A stretch of 64,000 bases of DNA from Acidocella sp. 20-57-95 (GCA_002255575.1 NCAT01000006.1:62001-126000); one strand, 5' to 3'; positions 27,272 through 37,181 are shown, numbered from the stretch's first letter. Translations and numbers: made by a program. Notes: generated by a model not told the origin, from the letters alone.

Positions 27272-28402
27272 TTATCGGTTCGGCTGAATGCGCCCGGCAT
27301 CTGCAATCATGGTTTGGCCGCGCCAATCAACTTTATTTCCCAGGAAGCTGGCAACATAAATGATTATACACAGCGCGTCTCGCAACAGGAAAAGCCACGC
27401 CTCACCCGCTTTGGCAAGCCCAAGCGCCCGGTCAATCCGTTGCGCCAGCATGAAGCGCACCAGCACAACAAGTGCCAAAGCCAGCCACGCCCAAATGCCG
27501 CCACCGCTGGCCAATACGCCAAGTGCTGCCCAAAATAGTGAGATTTGCAGCACGGAAGCCGCATAGGGAATGGGGACCAGAGCCCGAATGGTGCGGGCCC
27601 AGCGCAATTCATGCCGAAACAAGGCGCCAAAATCAGCTTCCGGCACAGTTGTGGCGGGAATCACCGGGGCGAGCATAAGCTCGTAGCCCTTGGCCCGCAC
27701 CAGCCGCCCCAACACCTGATCATCCGCAAGGCAATTCACAATCGCTTGTAACCCACCAATTTTAGCCAAAACCGAGCGCGTGAGTGCCATCGTCACGCCC
27801 AAACAATCTTCCCGGCCCAGCTTGCGAGCCAGCAAAGCGCCCGGCAGAAATGTATAATTGATCTGGTTGGCCCCCATGGTACTCGCCAAATTCGGAGTGC
27901 CAGGCAGTCCGGTATAGAGGGTGGTCACCAGCCCCACGCTTGGCTGCAATAACTCTGCCACCACGCTATGCAGAAAATAGGTCGGCACATGAATATCAGC
28001 GTCCGACATCACGAGTATGTCATGAGATGCCGCTGGTAACATATTGATGAGATTTGAAATCTTTCGGTTTGTGCCATGCGAGGCCGAGTCAATGACAAGC
28101 TGCACATTGCGCGCCGGGTAGCGTTCCCGTAACCGCTTTACCACCTCTAAAACCGGGTCAGCCGGGTTTTGAACGCCGAAAACGATTTGGAATTCCGGAT
28201 ACTCAATCAAGAAAAAAGATTCCAGCGCCACCTCGGTCAGTGGTTCGACACCGCAAAGCGGTTTCAAAATACTCACTGGTGGGGGCGATGACAGGGTAGG
28301 CGTTTTCTGAATAACGAACCGCTCAACCAGCAGCGTGCCGATAAATTGCTGCACGATCCCTACGAGGGTGCAGCACCAAGCGATCCAGGATAGAATAAGC
28401 AA
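27272..28402 (-). CDS. hpnI: Hopanoid glycosyltransferase HpnI
   Basis: GT21-like ceramide glucosyltransferase homologue that adds N-acetylglucosamine to bacteriohopanetetrol. The 376-aa protein has an N-terminal membrane helix, VSILKPLCGVEPL, the metal-binding VMSDADI, LADDQVLGRLV, the HELRWARTIR motif that resembles the QxxRW region, and two or three C-terminal membrane helices. The start is TTG at 28402, one base after the hpnM stop; no ATG or GTG is available nearby, so translation is probably coupled to hpnM. Confidence 0.9.
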   Translation of the reverse strand: MLILSWIAWCCTLVGIVQQFIGTLLVERFVIQKTPTLSSPPPVSILKPLCGVEPLTEVALESFFLIEYPEFQIVFGVQNPADPVLEVVKRLRERYPARNVQLVIDSASHGTNRKISNLINMLPAASHDILVMSDADIHVPTYFLHSVVAELLQPSVGLVTTLYTGLPGTPNLASTMGANQINYTFLPGALLARKLGREDCLGVTMALTRSVLAKIGGLQAIVNCLADDQVLGRLVRAKGYELMLAPVIPATTVPEADFGALFRHELRWARTIRALVPIPYAASVLQISLFWAALGVLASGGGIWAWLALALVVLVRFMLAQRIDRALGLAKAGEAWLFLLRDALCIIIYVASFLGNKVDWRGQTMIADAGRIQPNR

Positions 28403-28403
28403 A

Positions 28404-29024
28404 TTAATCTTTGAGCACGCCGCCCGAAAGCGTCGCTACCTTGGCTTTCAGAGCAGCGATTAATTTCGAAGCATCCCCAGACGATACCAGGGCGCTGAAA
28501 TCAGACGATTGCGTCGCAACCTGACTGATGGTGGCATTCTCCAGCACGTCCGTAATCTGCCAGCCATTATCGCCATTAGTCAGCACGTAATCCAACCGGA
28601 CCGGCGCCGTACCGTCAGGGGAAACGATTTGTGTTTCCACAATTTTTTTGGTGCCAACATCACGTTCGTCCGGCAGTAATTCTAGCTTCTGGCCGCCATA
28701 GCCGGAGAAACCATTAATATAACTCGCAACGGTATATTGCTCGAACACAATGGCCAACTCACTCTGCTGTTCGGCCGGCAAGGTGGACCACAAAAACCCA
28801 ACGGAATTCTGTAAGATCACCGGCAGATTCATGCTGGCTTTCACAACCGGGTCCAGCGCATCGTAGCGGCTTTGAAAGCTGGCATTTGCTGAGCCTGCTT
28901 TCATGGTCGCAAGCAAAGCGGCATCAAGCGCCTGCACGGGCATAGATTCCGGCGTATCAGCCCGGGCAGCCAAACCGATAGAACTCAGGATCACGAGGCA
29001 TAGTGCGGCAGGAAGATGTTTCAT
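28404..29024 (-). CDS. hpnM: MlaC/Ttg2D-like HpnM periplasmic protein
   Basis: A 206-aa protein with a signal peptide ending ARADTPE and a mature domain matching the toluene-tolerance Ttg2D/MlaC family of periplasmic phospholipid carriers: SRYDALDPVVKASMNLPVIL, FEQYTVASYINGFSGY, TQIVSPDGTAPVRLDYVL and WQITDVL. The hopanoid-locus version is called HpnM and probably carries lipids across the periplasm. It lies 15 bases after dxs and 1 base before hpnI. The general MlaC assignment is safer than the HpnM label. Confidence 0.85.
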   Translation of the reverse strand: MKHLPAALCLVILSSIGLAARADTPESMPVQALDAALLATMKAGSANASFQSRYDALDPVVKASMNLPVILQNSVGFLWSTLPAEQQSELAIVFEQYTVASYINGFSGYGGQKLELLPDERDVGTKKIVETQIVSPDGTAPVRLDYVLTNGDNGWQITDVLENATISQVATQSSDFSALVSSGDASKLIAALKAKVATLSGGVLKD

Positions 29025-29039
29025 GTCAGATGATACGGG

Positions 29040-30971
29040 TCACTGCGCCGGTATTGCGACAAGTGTTTCAATCGCTTCCGATCCCAGAGCGGTCAGCGCG
29101 TGGTTGACGATATCCTTCGCCGTCAAACCCGCATCAATCAGCTGAGCGGCCGGGCTGTTATGATCCACCAGACGGTCAGGCAGCGTCATCGGGCGGAATT
29201 TCAAGCCACGGTCAAACGCACCGTTCCAGGAGAGGAAATGCGCCACGGCTGCCCCGAAGCCGCCGGCTGACCCATCCTCGATGGTAATAAGAACCTCATG
29301 GTGCGCGGCTAATTGGCGGATCATCGCCTCGTCGAGCGGTTTCATGAAGCGGGCATCTGCCACCGTGGTCGATAGACCACGGGAATTCAGCTCATCAGCA
29401 GCTTTCAGCGCATCACTTAGGCGGGGGCCGAGTGCCAATATCGCGACCTTGCTGCCTTCGCGAATAATGCGCCCCTTGCCGATTTCCCAGATCGAGCCAC
29501 GCGCCGGCAGGGCAACGCCGAGCCCCTCGCCGCGCGGGTAACGGAACGCGCTCGGGCGATCATTAATGGCAGCCGAAGTTGCCACCGCATCCATCAGCTC
29601 GGCTTCGTTCGAGGGTGCCATAATGACCATGCCCGGCATACAACCAAGGAAAGCCATATCATAAGCGCCGGCATGGGTGGCACCGTCAGCGCCGACCAGC
29701 CCCGCACGATCCATCGCAAACCGCACTGGTAAGGATTGCAGCACAACGTCATGCACAACCTGGTCGTAGCCGCGCTGCAGGAAGGTTGAGTAAATGGCAC
29801 AGAATGGCACCATACCCTCGGTCGCCATACCGGCGGCGAAGGTTACGGCATGCTGTTCTGCAATGCCAACATCAAAAATACGGTTCGGGAATTTCTGGGC
29901 AAACTTATCAAGCCCGGTGCCGCCCGGCATCGCGGCGGTGATGGCCACCACGTTCGGGTTGGCTTCAGCTTCCGCAATCAGCGCCTTAGCAAACACATTG
30001 GTGTAGGAAGGCGGGCCAGGCGGTGCCTTGGCCTGTTCACCGGTGATCACATTAAATTTAGCAACCCCGTGATATTTGTCAGCGGCGGCCTCGGCCGGCG
30101 CATAGCCTTTGCCCTTTTGTGTCACCACGTGCAGTAGGATTGGTTCCATGCCATCAGAGTCGCGCAAATTGCGCAGCACTGGCAGCAGATGGTCCAGATT
30201 ATGGCCATCGATGGGGCCGACATAATAAAAACCCAACTCCTCAAACAGCGTACCGCCGGTGAGGATGCCGCGAGCATATTCCTCAGCCCGGCGCGCCGTG
30301 CGCTCCAGTGTGCGGGGGAAATGCTTGGCCATACGGGCCGCAAAATCACGCAGGCTCATAAAGCTGCGCGAGCTGATCAACCGCGACAGATAGGCGCTCA
30401 TCGCCCCTACCGGCGGGGCAATCGACATGTCGTTGTCATTAAGGATGACGATCAGGCGGGACTTCATGGCCCCGGCATTGTTCATCGCCTCGTAGGCCAT
30501 GCCAGCGCTCATCGCGCCATCGCCAATGACGGCGATCACATTTTTGTGAGAATTAGGATTTTGTAAATCCCGGGCAACCGCCATTCCCAGCCCAGCCGAG
30601 ATGGAGGTGGAAGAATGCGCCGCGCCGAACGGATCATATTCGCTTTCCGAACGGCGGGTGAAGCCGGAAAGCCCCCCTGGTTGGCGCAGTGTACGGATGC
30701 GGTCGCGCCGACCAGTGAGGATTTTATGCGGGTAAGTCTGATGACCCACATCCCAGATCAGGCGGTCAGCCGGGGTGTCAAATACCGCATGTATGGCAAC
30801 CGTTAATTCCACAACGCCGAGCGAGGCACCAAGATGTCCGCCGGTGACAGACACAGTATCAATTGTCTCGGCCCGCAATTCATCAGCCAATTGCTTGAGC
30901 TGGTCGGCTGACAGGTTACGCATGTCGGACGGGATTTTAACGCGGTCCAGTAAGGGTGTGCGCGGCGGCAT
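29040..30971 (-). CDS. dxs: 1-deoxy-D-xylulose-5-phosphate synthase
   Basis: First enzyme of the MEP isoprenoid pathway: condenses pyruvate with glyceraldehyde 3-phosphate using thiamine diphosphate. The 643-aa protein has [13 protein letters not shown], the TPP-binding [18 protein letters not shown], the [28 protein letters not shown] region, the second domain [18 protein letters not shown] and the C-terminal transketolase domain. It heads the minus-strand hopanoid operon, tying C5 precursor supply to hopanoid synthesis, and is divergent from ispH. Confidence 0.96.
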   Translation of the reverse strand: MPPRTPLLDRVKIPSDMRNLSADQLKQLADELRAETIDTVSVTGGHLGASLGVVELTVAIHAVFDTPADRLIWDVGHQTYPHKILTGRRDRIRTLRQPGGLSGFTRRSESEYDPFGAAHSSTSISAGLGMAVARDLQNPNSHKNVIAVIGDGAMSAGMAYEAMNNAGAMKSRLIVILNDNDMSIAPPVGAMSAYLSRLISSRSFMSLRDFAARMAKHFPRTLERTARRAEEYARGILTGGTLFEELGFYYVGPIDGHNLDHLLPVLRNLRDSDGMEPILLHVVTQKGKGYAPAEAAADKYHGVAKFNVITGEQAKAPPGPPSYTNVFAKALIAEAEANPNVVAITAAMPGGTGLDKFAQKFPNRIFDVGIAEQHAVTFAAGMATEGMVPFCAIYSTFLQRGYDQVVHDVVLQSLPVRFAMDRAGLVGADGATHAGAYDMAFLGCMPGMVIMAPSNEAELMDAVATSAAINDRPSAFRYPRGEGLGVALPARGSIWEIGKGRIIREGSKVAILALGPRLSDALKAADELNSRGLSTTVADARFMKPLDEAMIRQLAAHHEVLITIEDGSAGGFGAAVAHFLSWNGAFDRGLKFRPMTLPDRLVDHNSPAAQLIDAGLTAKDIVNHALTALGSEAIETLVAIPAQ

Positions 30972-31294
30972 TAGAGAGCGCCCCCCGTGATCTGCTTAGC
31001 TGGCATGACGATGCCCATGAGATAGACTACCCTTCATTCAATCTGCTGGGACTTCGAATGCCTGCCCAAAAGACGGCCGTACACCAAACCCATACCCGTT
31101 AAGCACCACATAGTCCGACATCGTGTCACTTGCCAACATCAAGCTGCAATGTAACGCGACAGCAACACTGACATTAAACCGTTCGTGATCGAATAGTTTC
31201 TTTACGCTAATGCTTGCGGATTGTGGAGCCAATGACCTAATGCTGGACCAGAAAGTCAAATAGCGTGACTGACTGGCAACAGGAAGAGATTGAA
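30972..31294. other. Divergent dxs/ispH intergenic region
   Basis: About 320 bases that must hold the promoters of both dxs (-) and ispH (+). I cannot pick a convincing -35/-10 pair on either strand. A 73-codon minus-strand frame (31038-31259) lies here without a ribosome site and is probably chance. Confidence 0.5.
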
Positions 31295-32251
31295 ATGGAC
31301 GGCTCCCATCCTCAAAAGACCATGCGTGTAATTCTGGCTCAGCCCCGCGGCTTTTGCGCCGGGGTCGAACGGGCGATTGATATCGTCGAGCGCGCGCTGA
31401 TCAAGTTCGGCCCACCGATCTATGTACGGCACGAAATTGTGCATAACCGCCACGTGGTTGAGGATTTACGGGCCCGCGGCGCAGTGTTCGTCGATGAGCT
31501 GGATGAGGTGCCGGAAGGTGCAATGACCGTATTCTCCGCCCATGGCGTGGCCCGCAAGGTTGAAGCCGCCGCCGCCAGCCGGGCATTGCCGGTCATTGAT
31601 GCCACCTGCCCGCTGGTGGCCAAGGTGCATGCCGAAGGCCGCCGCTACGCCGCGCAGGGGCGGGAAATTGTACTCATCGGCCATGCTGGCCATGCCGAAG
31701 TGGAAGGTACGATCGGGCAGATCGATGGGACCGTCTACCTGGTGCAGACCGTGGAAGATGCAAGCGCTCTGGAAGTGCAGAACCCGGACAAACTCTCTTA
31801 TATTACGCAGACCACGCTTTCGGTGGACGATACGCGCGGGATCATTGCCGCTCTGAAGGCCCGATTCCCTTCAATCGTGGGGCCAGACGTGCGAGATATC
31901 TGCTACGCCACCCAGAACCGCCAGGAAGCGGTGCATCATTTGGCGGAGCTGGTTGACTTGATTTTGGTTGTAGGGAGCAAAAACTCCTCTAATTCCAATC
32001 GGTTGCGCGAAATCGGGGCCGAATTAGGGCGGCCGAGTTACTTGATTGACGATGCCGCGCACCTCGAAGCTTCCTGGTTTGATGGGATTCGCACCGTCGG
32101 GCTGACGGCTGGCGCCTCAGCACCAGAAGTGCTTGTGCAGGGCGTCCTGGAAGGGTTGAAACAGTTTGGCCGGGTGGACATCGAATTCCTGGCCGGTACC
32201 CCCGAAGATGTGAAGTTCAAACTACCTGCCGAAGTGGCAGACGTACAGTAA
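31295..32251 (+). CDS. ispH: 4-hydroxy-3-methylbut-2-enyl diphosphate reductase
   Basis: Iron-sulphur enzyme that ends the MEP pathway, giving IPP and DMAPP. The three cluster cysteines are visible in [23 protein letters not shown] and [13 protein letters not shown], with [10 protein letters not shown] and the substrate-binding [11 protein letters not shown] at 31295 has AGGAAGAG just upstream and gives 318 aa; the frame also opens at GTG 31265. It is followed by hpnH and faces dxs across a shared promoter region. Confidence 0.96.
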   Translation: MDGSHPQKTMRVILAQPRGFCAGVERAIDIVERALIKFGPPIYVRHEIVHNRHVVEDLRARGAVFVDELDEVPEGAMTVFSAHGVARKVEAAAASRALPVIDATCPLVAKVHAEGRRYAAQGREIVLIGHAGHAEVEGTIGQIDGTVYLVQTVEDASALEVQNPDKLSYITQTTLSVDDTRGIIAALKARFPSIVGPDVRDICYATQNRQEAVHHLAELVDLILVVGSKNSSNSNRLREIGAELGRPSYLIDDAAHLEASWFDGIRTVGLTAGASAPEVLVQGVLEGLKQFGRVDIEFLAGTPEDVKFKLPAEVADVQ

Positions 32252-32308
32252 ACACTGATCGCAGATGTTGATCGTCATGTGTATCGTAATTTGTAAGGAC
32301 AGTTGAGT

Positions 32309-33469
32309 ATGGTTCCTTTGACCCAGGCCTTGAAGGTCGGTGCCTATGTGGTGAAGCAGCATATCACGGGTGTAAAACGCTACCCGATGGTGCTGATGCT
32401 GGAGCCGCTATTCCGCTGCAATCTGGCTTGCACCGGCTGTGGTAAGATCGATTACCCATCGGAAATTCTTAACCAACGTATTTCAGTCGCCGACGCGATT
32501 GAAGCCGCCCGTGAATGCCCTGCCCCGATCATCGCCATCGCCGGTGGTGAACCGCTGCTGCACAAAGAATTGCCGCAGATTGTGGAAGCCTATCTGAAAA
32601 TGGGCAAATACGTGATCCTGTGCACCAACGCATTGCTGCTTGAAAAAAAGATCGACCAATACAAGCCGCACAAAAATTTCTGCTGGGACATTCATCTGGA
32701 TGGCGACAAGCAGATGCATGATATGTCTGTGGATCAGGACGGCGTTTACGAGCGCGCGATCGACGCGATCAAGCTTTCCAAATCCAAAGGTTTCCGCACC
32801 AGCATTAACTGCACGCTTTTTGATGGCGCCGACCCTGACCGGGTGGCGGCGTTTTTTGATATGATTGCAGATATGGACATTGAGGGCGTGATGACCTCCC
32901 CAGGTTACGCCTATGAACGCGCGCCGGACCAGGAGCACTTCCTGAACCGCACCCGTACCAAAGAATTGTTCCGCGCGATCTTTAAGCGCGGCGAAGAAAG
33001 CAAGAAGCGCGGCAAGAAGTGGAAGTTTACCCAAAGCCCGTTATTCCTAGATTTCCTCGCCGGCAACCAAACCTATGCCTGCACGCCCTGGGGCAACCCG
33101 ACGCGAAATGTGTTTGGCTGGCAGCGCCCCTGCTATTTGCTGGGTGAAGGCTATGCCAAGACCTTCAAGGAATTGATGGAAACCACCGATTGGGACAAGT
33201 ACGGCGTCGGTAATTATGAAAAATGCGCTGACTGCATGGTGCATTCTGGCTTTGAAGCGACAGCCGTGATGGATTCAGTGAAAAAGCCTTGGAAAGTTGC
33301 CGCCTTAGCCTTGAAGGGGATTAAAACTGAAGGCGCGATGGCGAAAGACATTCCGCTGGAAAACGCCCGCAAGGCTGAATACGTGTTCACCAGCCATGTT
33401 GCGCAGAAAATGGCTGAAATTCACGCGAAAAAAGAACAGGCTGACGCGGCAGCGATGGCGGCAGAGTAA
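32309..33469 (+). CDS. hpnH: Adenosyl-hopene transferase HpnH (radical SAM)
   Basis: Radical SAM enzyme that joins a 5'-deoxyadenosyl group to the hopene skeleton to start the C35 side chain. ATG at 32309 gives 386 aa with the cluster motif CNLACTGCG (CxxxCxxC), AIAGGEPLLH, and a C-terminal Cys-containing region (EKCADCMVHSGFEATAV) usual in HpnH. AAGGAC lies upstream; a TTG two codons earlier is possible. It is 57 bases after ispH and probably cotranscribed. Confidence 0.94.
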   Translation: MVPLTQALKVGAYVVKQHITGVKRYPMVLMLEPLFRCNLACTGCGKIDYPSEILNQRISVADAIEAARECPAPIIAIAGGEPLLHKELPQIVEAYLKMGKYVILCTNALLLEKKIDQYKPHKNFCWDIHLDGDKQMHDMSVDQDGVYERAIDAIKLSKSKGFRTSINCTLFDGADPDRVAAFFDMIADMDIEGVMTSPGYAYERAPDQEHFLNRTRTKELFRAIFKRGEESKKRGKKWKFTQSPLFLDFLAGNQTYACTPWGNPTRNVFGWQRPCYLLGEGYAKTFKELMETTDWDKYGVGNYEKCADCMVHSGFEATAVMDSVKKPWKVAALALKGIKTEGAMAKDIPLENARKAEYVFTSHVAQKMAEIHAKKEQADAAAMAAE

Positions 33470-33485
33470 GGTTCTTATTTTCAGT

Positions 33486-33520
33486 AAAAGCCGGTGTTGG
33501 GAACAATACCGGCTTTTATT
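33486..33520. terminator. Bidirectional terminator between hpnH and hpnG
   Basis: A 10-bp perfect stem AAAAGCCGGT/ACCGGCTTTT (33486-33495 and 33508-33517) with a 12-base loop; the arms supply T runs on both strands. It separates convergent hpnH and hpnG. Confidence 0.85.
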
Positions 33521-33532
33521 TTGCCGATCGGG

Positions 33533-34171
33533 CTATCCCAGCGTTTTGATTTTTCTCAGCAAATTCTTGCGGGCTTTCGCGGCATCACTTGCTAGCGCCA
33601 GCAGCGCTGGTATTTGGGTTGGCTGCCGCAATACCGAGGCGAAAATTGCAGCGAGTTGGATTTCCCCACCTTGGTTAAGGGCAATCAGGGCGGCCGGTGG
33701 CAGGGTTCTGGAGGCCGGGTCCGCCACGGCGCGAAGCACAGCAAATGGTCGGCCAGCTTCGCGGGCGATACGCGCCACTGCACCTGATTCAAGATCGATC
33801 GCATCAGCCTGTGTGGCATTAAATAATTGCGCCTTTTGGGCCGCAGTGACGGCGATGGCTGTGCCCGCATAAAGCGCTTCAATATTCGCCCCGCCAAGCC
33901 AAGCCAGTAATTCAGCATCGCAGTCAAAATTATCGGTGCCATCACTTACCCGCGCCGGGATTAGCAAAGTGCCCGGGGAAAAATTTTGGTTTAACCCGCC
34001 CGCTAAGCCAAAACTAACCAGAGCCGTCGCACCGCGGGCGATCAGGCGTTGCGCGGCCAAAGCCGCACCTGCCGGCGTGCCGCCGCCGGCCTCTACCATG
34101 AAGCGGGTATTTTTGAGCAGTGCGGCCTCGGCAGTGAGGCCGGTGACGAAGCCGGTTTGTGTTGGTGCCAT
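33533..34171 (-). CDS. hpnG: Hopanoid-associated phosphorylase HpnG
   Basis: Nucleoside-phosphorylase-fold protein that removes adenine from adenosylhopane, the step after HpnH. The 212-aa protein shows FVTGLTAEAALL, LVSFGLAGGLNQNFSPGTLLIP, the substrate-binding AIDLESGAVARIA and AVLRAVADPASR. It is convergent with hpnH rather than in the same operon. A generic 5'-methylthioadenosine nucleosidase is the alternative, but length, motifs and position favour HpnG. Confidence 0.88.
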   Translation of the reverse strand: MAPTQTGFVTGLTAEAALLKNTRFMVEAGGGTPAGAALAAQRLIARGATALVSFGLAGGLNQNFSPGTLLIPARVSDGTDNFDCDAELLAWLGGANIEALYAGTAIAVTAAQKAQLFNATQADAIDLESGAVARIAREAGRPFAVLRAVADPASRTLPPAALIALNQGGEIQLAAIFASVLRQPTQIPALLALASDAAKARKNLLRKIKTLG

Positions 34172-34279
34172 GATCAGTTTTTAGCAGATATCGGCAGCAT
34201 TCACGAGGCTGTCGAGCGTATTTGAGCCAGTTGATAAAACCCGTTACAGCAATATCGCAATCGCTAGGACCGCCCTTAT

Positions 34280-35029
34280 ATGACTGAAATGCAGCTAATT
34301 CCACCATCCTCCGCCGAAACAACGCTCCCTGGTCGCATTGGGGAAATTGTGCCGTTTGGTGGGTTCCAGCTTTTTGTGGATACCGTGCATTACGACCCGG
34401 TGATTGTGAAAGCGCTCAGAGAACGCACCTATGAGGCGAATGAATTTCGCCTGGTGCAAAAATGGCTGCGGCCTGATGACCGGGTGATTGAAGGTGGTAC
34501 CGCAATTGGGGTCATTTCAATGTGCGCCGCCGCGATTGTGGGCGCAGAAAATGTGATGACCTTTGATGCCAACCCTGCGATTGTGGCTGATGCAAAAATC
34601 AATTTTGCCAATAATGGCCTTGCGCCCATTAAAGCCCAAGCCGGTATTTTAAAAAACCGGCAGCATATCGCGGCGCCGGATGAGCAAGTTGATTTTTATA
34701 TCTCGAAAGAATTTTGGCGCTCGCGTTTATATGCTGCACCGGAAAGCACTGATATTATCTCAAAAATTACAGTGCCGGTATTTTGCCTGGAAGATGAAAT
34801 TGCCCGCCATAAAGCCAACGTGCTGATTTGCGACATTGAAGGCGGGGAATTTGAATTATTCGATGGTGCAGATTTATCAGACATCCGATTGATCATCGTT
34901 GAAACCCATGATTGGCTGATCGGGCTGCCAGCGGTTGATGCGCTCGTGCGCAACATCATCCTTGCCGGTTTCGCGATCGATTTGCGCGATTCCGGCAGCA
35001 ATGTTGCGGTCTTTCGGCGGGTTATGTGA
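34280..35029 (+). CDS. FkbM family SAM-dependent methyltransferase
   Basis: A 249-aa protein with FkbM features: LRPDDRVIEGGTAIGVISMCAAAIVG (SAM loop, with the usual GAN changed to GGT), VMTFDANPAIVADAKINFANN, the ICDIEGGEFELF motif and IIVETHDWLIG. FkbM enzymes O-methylate sugars or polyketides; the substrate here is not evident. It stands alone between hpnG and the DJ-1-like gene. Confidence 0.8.
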   Translation: MTEMQLIPPSSAETTLPGRIGEIVPFGGFQLFVDTVHYDPVIVKALRERTYEANEFRLVQKWLRPDDRVIEGGTAIGVISMCAAAIVGAENVMTFDANPAIVADAKINFANNGLAPIKAQAGILKNRQHIAAPDEQVDFYISKEFWRSRLYAAPESTDIISKITVPVFCLEDEIARHKANVLICDIEGGEFELFDGADLSDIRLIIVETHDWLIGLPAVDALVRNIILAGFAIDLRDSGSNVAVFRRVM

Positions 35030-35033
35030 GGCG

Positions 35034-35723
35034 CTAAGCCTCATTCAACGCGGCCACAATATGCTCACCCACCAGCGCCGAGGATGCTGGGTTTTGACCC
35101 GTGATTAAATGCTCATCGCGGATGGCATAAGCCTGCCAGTCTGGTCCGTTGCTGAAGACGCCGCCAAGGTCGCGCAGTTTGGTTTCCAGCAGGAACGGCA
35201 CTAGCTTGGTGAGGCCCACCGCCTCTTCCTCGCGGTTGGTAAAACCGGTGACTTTGCGGCCTGCCACCAGCGGCTTGCCATCACTGCGGGTGGCACCCGT
35301 TAGCCCAGCCGGGCCATGGCAGACGGCAGCGATGATTTTACCTTCCGCATCATATTGCTTCAGCCAGGCGCCGAGTATGGTGCTGGTTGGCAGATCCCAC
35401 ATCACACCATGGCCACCGGGCAGGAAAATGCCGTCATAATCATCCGGGTTCAGCGTATCCAGCGCCGGGGTTACCTTCAAGGCATCCTGCACGACAACAT
35501 CTTCCAGGAAGCGCTGCGAAGCTGCATCCTTCACCGCATCTGGCAGCAAGGAATTCGGGTCAAACGGTACCTCCCCGCCCGCGATGGAGGCGATGGTGAC
35601 GGCAATGCCAGCGTCTGACAAAATATAATAGGGGCTTGCAACTTCTTCGACCCAAGAGCCGGTTTTGTGCTCGCTGGCACCCATTTGGCTGTGCGAGGTG
35701 GTGATGATGAGAATTTTATTCAT
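35034..35723 (-). CDS. DJ-1/PfpI family protein (Hsp31-like)
   Basis: A 229-aa class I glutamine amidotransferase-like protein. The nucleophile elbow AAVCHGPAGL carries the cysteine, preceded by DGIFLPGGHGVMWDL, as in Hsp31/glyoxalase III-type members. It probably acts on glyoxals or as a stress chaperone. ATG at 35723 has AGGAG upstream. The stop is 4 bases from the convergent FkbM gene. Confidence 0.86.
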   Translation of the reverse strand: MNKILIITTSHSQMGASEHKTGSWVEEVASPYYILSDAGIAVTIASIAGGEVPFDPNSLLPDAVKDAASQRFLEDVVVQDALKVTPALDTLNPDDYDGIFLPGGHGVMWDLPTSTILGAWLKQYDAEGKIIAAVCHGPAGLTGATRSDGKPLVAGRKVTGFTNREEEAVGLTKLVPFLLETKLRDLGGVFSNGPDWQAYAIRDEHLITGQNPASSALVGEHIVAALNEA

Positions 35724-35859
35724 AGCGGTCTCCTGACCTTATCTTGACTACTGAAGTGGTGACGCCAGCACCCGCCAACAATGAGGCAATGATTGCAAAT
35801 TTGAGAAGGATCGCAGGATCGGTTAAACCGAGGGCGGAATAAACTGAAAGTGAACCCAT
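35716..35859 (-). CDS. Possible 47-aa single-helix membrane peptide
   Basis: A short frame reading MGSLSVYSALGLTDPAILL, then FAIIASLLAGAGVTTSVV and a charged RSGDRYE tail: one plausible transmembrane helix. Its stop overlaps the DJ-1-like start by 8 bases and the DJ-1 ribosome site lies inside it, which would fit coupling. Against it, there is no ribosome site, and its ATG sits directly opposite the ATG of the divergent PhnA-domain gene. Low confidence. Confidence 0.3.
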   Translation of the reverse strand: MGSLSVYSALGLTDPAILLKFAIIASLLAGAGVTTSVVKIRSGDRYE

Positions 35860-36097
35860 GACCGAAGACACTGACGACGCCGAGATCATCACCAAGGACA
35901 GCAACGGGGCGGTGTTGAAAGACGGCGATAGCGTAACGCTGATCAAGGATTTGAAAGTGAAGGGCACATCCGTGACGCTGAAACGCGGTACGGTGGCCAA
36001 AAATATCCGGCTGACGGGGGACCCGGATTTAATTGAATGTAATGTGGAGAAGGTTAAAGGGCTGGTGTTGCGGACGGAGTTTTTGAAGAAGGGTTAA
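35858..36097 (+). CDS. PhnA/YjdM C-terminal domain protein
   Basis: A 79-aa acidic protein matching the PhnA domain (TKDSNGAVLKDGDSVTLIKDLKVKG, GTVAKNIRL, FLKKG). Full YjdM also has an N-terminal zinc ribbon; this one lacks it, as do many stand-alone bacterial copies. The role is unknown despite the historical phosphonate label. A decayed second copy of its 3' half lies at 36718-36843. Confidence 0.85.
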   Translation: MTEDTDDAEIITKDSNGAVLKDGDSVTLIKDLKVKGTSVTLKRGTVAKNIRLTGDPDLIECNVEKVKGLVLRTEFLKKG

Positions 36098-36110
36098 ACG
36101 GGAGGAAGCA

Positions 36111-36698
36111 ATGCGGCAGCGCATGGTTCTGCTACTGCTTTTGACGCTGGCGGCATGCCATTATGTGCCGCCACAAATGGTTGCCCAACCACCAGCGCCC
36201 GCCGCCGAAGCCGCTGGGCTGCGATGGTCCGAAGCGTCTCTGGCCGTGGCACCGGTTGAACGGCCAGACACCTCGGCGGCGGAGCTTTGGAGCGCCCTCA
36301 ACGGCGCCCCCCTCGTCTCGGCCCCGATGTTTCAGGAGGCATTGGTTGAATCACTGAGCAATGCCCACTTGTTCGCCGCCGTCACCCGTGAGCCTGACCC
36401 GAAATATGATTTCTCATCGGGCCCAACCACCATCAGCACCGGCTATGTTCTGTCAGCGCAGATTATTGAGCAACGAGAGGGCGGCTACAGCGCCACGGTG
36501 GCGGTTCGCTATATGCTGCGGGAGGCAAGCAGCGGGCGCGTGGTTTGGCGTGATGAACTCTCAACGTCCTACGGTGAAGCGCCAAGCCTTGGCAATGTCT
36601 TGCTGCCGAACCACGCCAATAATTCAGCTTTGTGGGAGGCGTTCAAGGAAAATATTGAAACAATGATCGTGAAGCTGGGGCAGGTCTCCAGGCCGTAG
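36111..36698 (+). CDS. Predicted lipoprotein of unknown function
   Basis: A 195-aa protein with a lipoprotein signal (LLLLLTLAAC, Cys16), a Pro/Ala-rich linker and a globular domain containing ALVESLSNAHLFAAV, STGYVLSAQIIEQ and SSGRVVWRDELSTSYGE. That pattern resembles auxiliary lipoproteins of lipid-export ABC systems, but I cannot assign a family. It is 13 bases after the PhnA-domain gene in the same direction. Confidence 0.7.
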   Translation: MRQRMVLLLLLTLAACHYVPPQMVAQPPAPAAEAAGLRWSEASLAVAPVERPDTSAAELWSALNGAPLVSAPMFQEALVESLSNAHLFAAVTREPDPKYDFSSGPTTISTGYVLSAQIIEQREGGYSATVAVRYMLREASSGRVVWRDELSTSYGEAPSLGNVLLPNHANNSALWEAFKENIETMIVKLGQVSRP

Positions 36699-36717
36699 GG
36701 GAAGCACTGAATATCGA

Positions 36718-36843
36718 CGGTTACTTAAACTTGGAATTGTGGCGAAGACTATGCGGCTGATGGGCGAGCCGGATTTGATTAAGTGTGATGTTGAGAAAGC
36801 TGCGGGGCTGGTGTTGTGGACGGTGTTTTTGAAGAAGGGGTGG
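36718..36843 (+). pseudogene. Decayed partial copy of the PhnA-domain gene
   Basis: The frame from about 36733 reads GIVAKTMRLMGEPDLIKCDV then EKAAGLVLWTVFLKKG, clearly homologous to the second half of the gene at 35858-36097 (about 25 of 38 residues identical). Just upstream the match continues only if about two bases have been lost, and no start codon is present. It is a duplicated 3' fragment lying just after the lipoprotein gene. Confidence 0.8.
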
Positions 36844-37181
36844 TATGCGCCGTCGGAAAGGGCAGGATTCAGACCGCTACCGATTGTATTTGAAAACACG
36901 CATTTTGAATAATTAAACAATCAGCTAGCGCCGGAAGCCGCCTGACGGCTCTGGACCAGGAATTTAGGTAAACGGACATTGCTGTCCGATAGGTGAGCCG
37001 GAGGATATTGACCTAACTTGGACGTTGGCGAGGATTTAGCGTTTCCCGCAAGCAGAGGTTATGTGGGATGGGCAAACGGAATACGGAATGAAAATTTAAG
37101 AGATTTCGGAGATAGATTGCTGCGTAGCGCTTCTCTCACCGGTCCCACGGCTTGTTTGTGTTACCTATGCCGTGACGTGCG
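36844..37181. other. Non-coding stretch in the accessory pocket
   Basis: No gene is supported. A small hairpin CGGACA-TTGC-TGTCCG (36973-36988) has no T run. The sequence is AT-richer than the flanks and short frames are broken, which would fit gene decay. Confidence 0.4.

Noticed and set aside
31038..31259. 73-codon minus-strand frame upstream of dxs
   Set aside because: No ribosome site, no known family and it fills the shared promoter region; probably chance.
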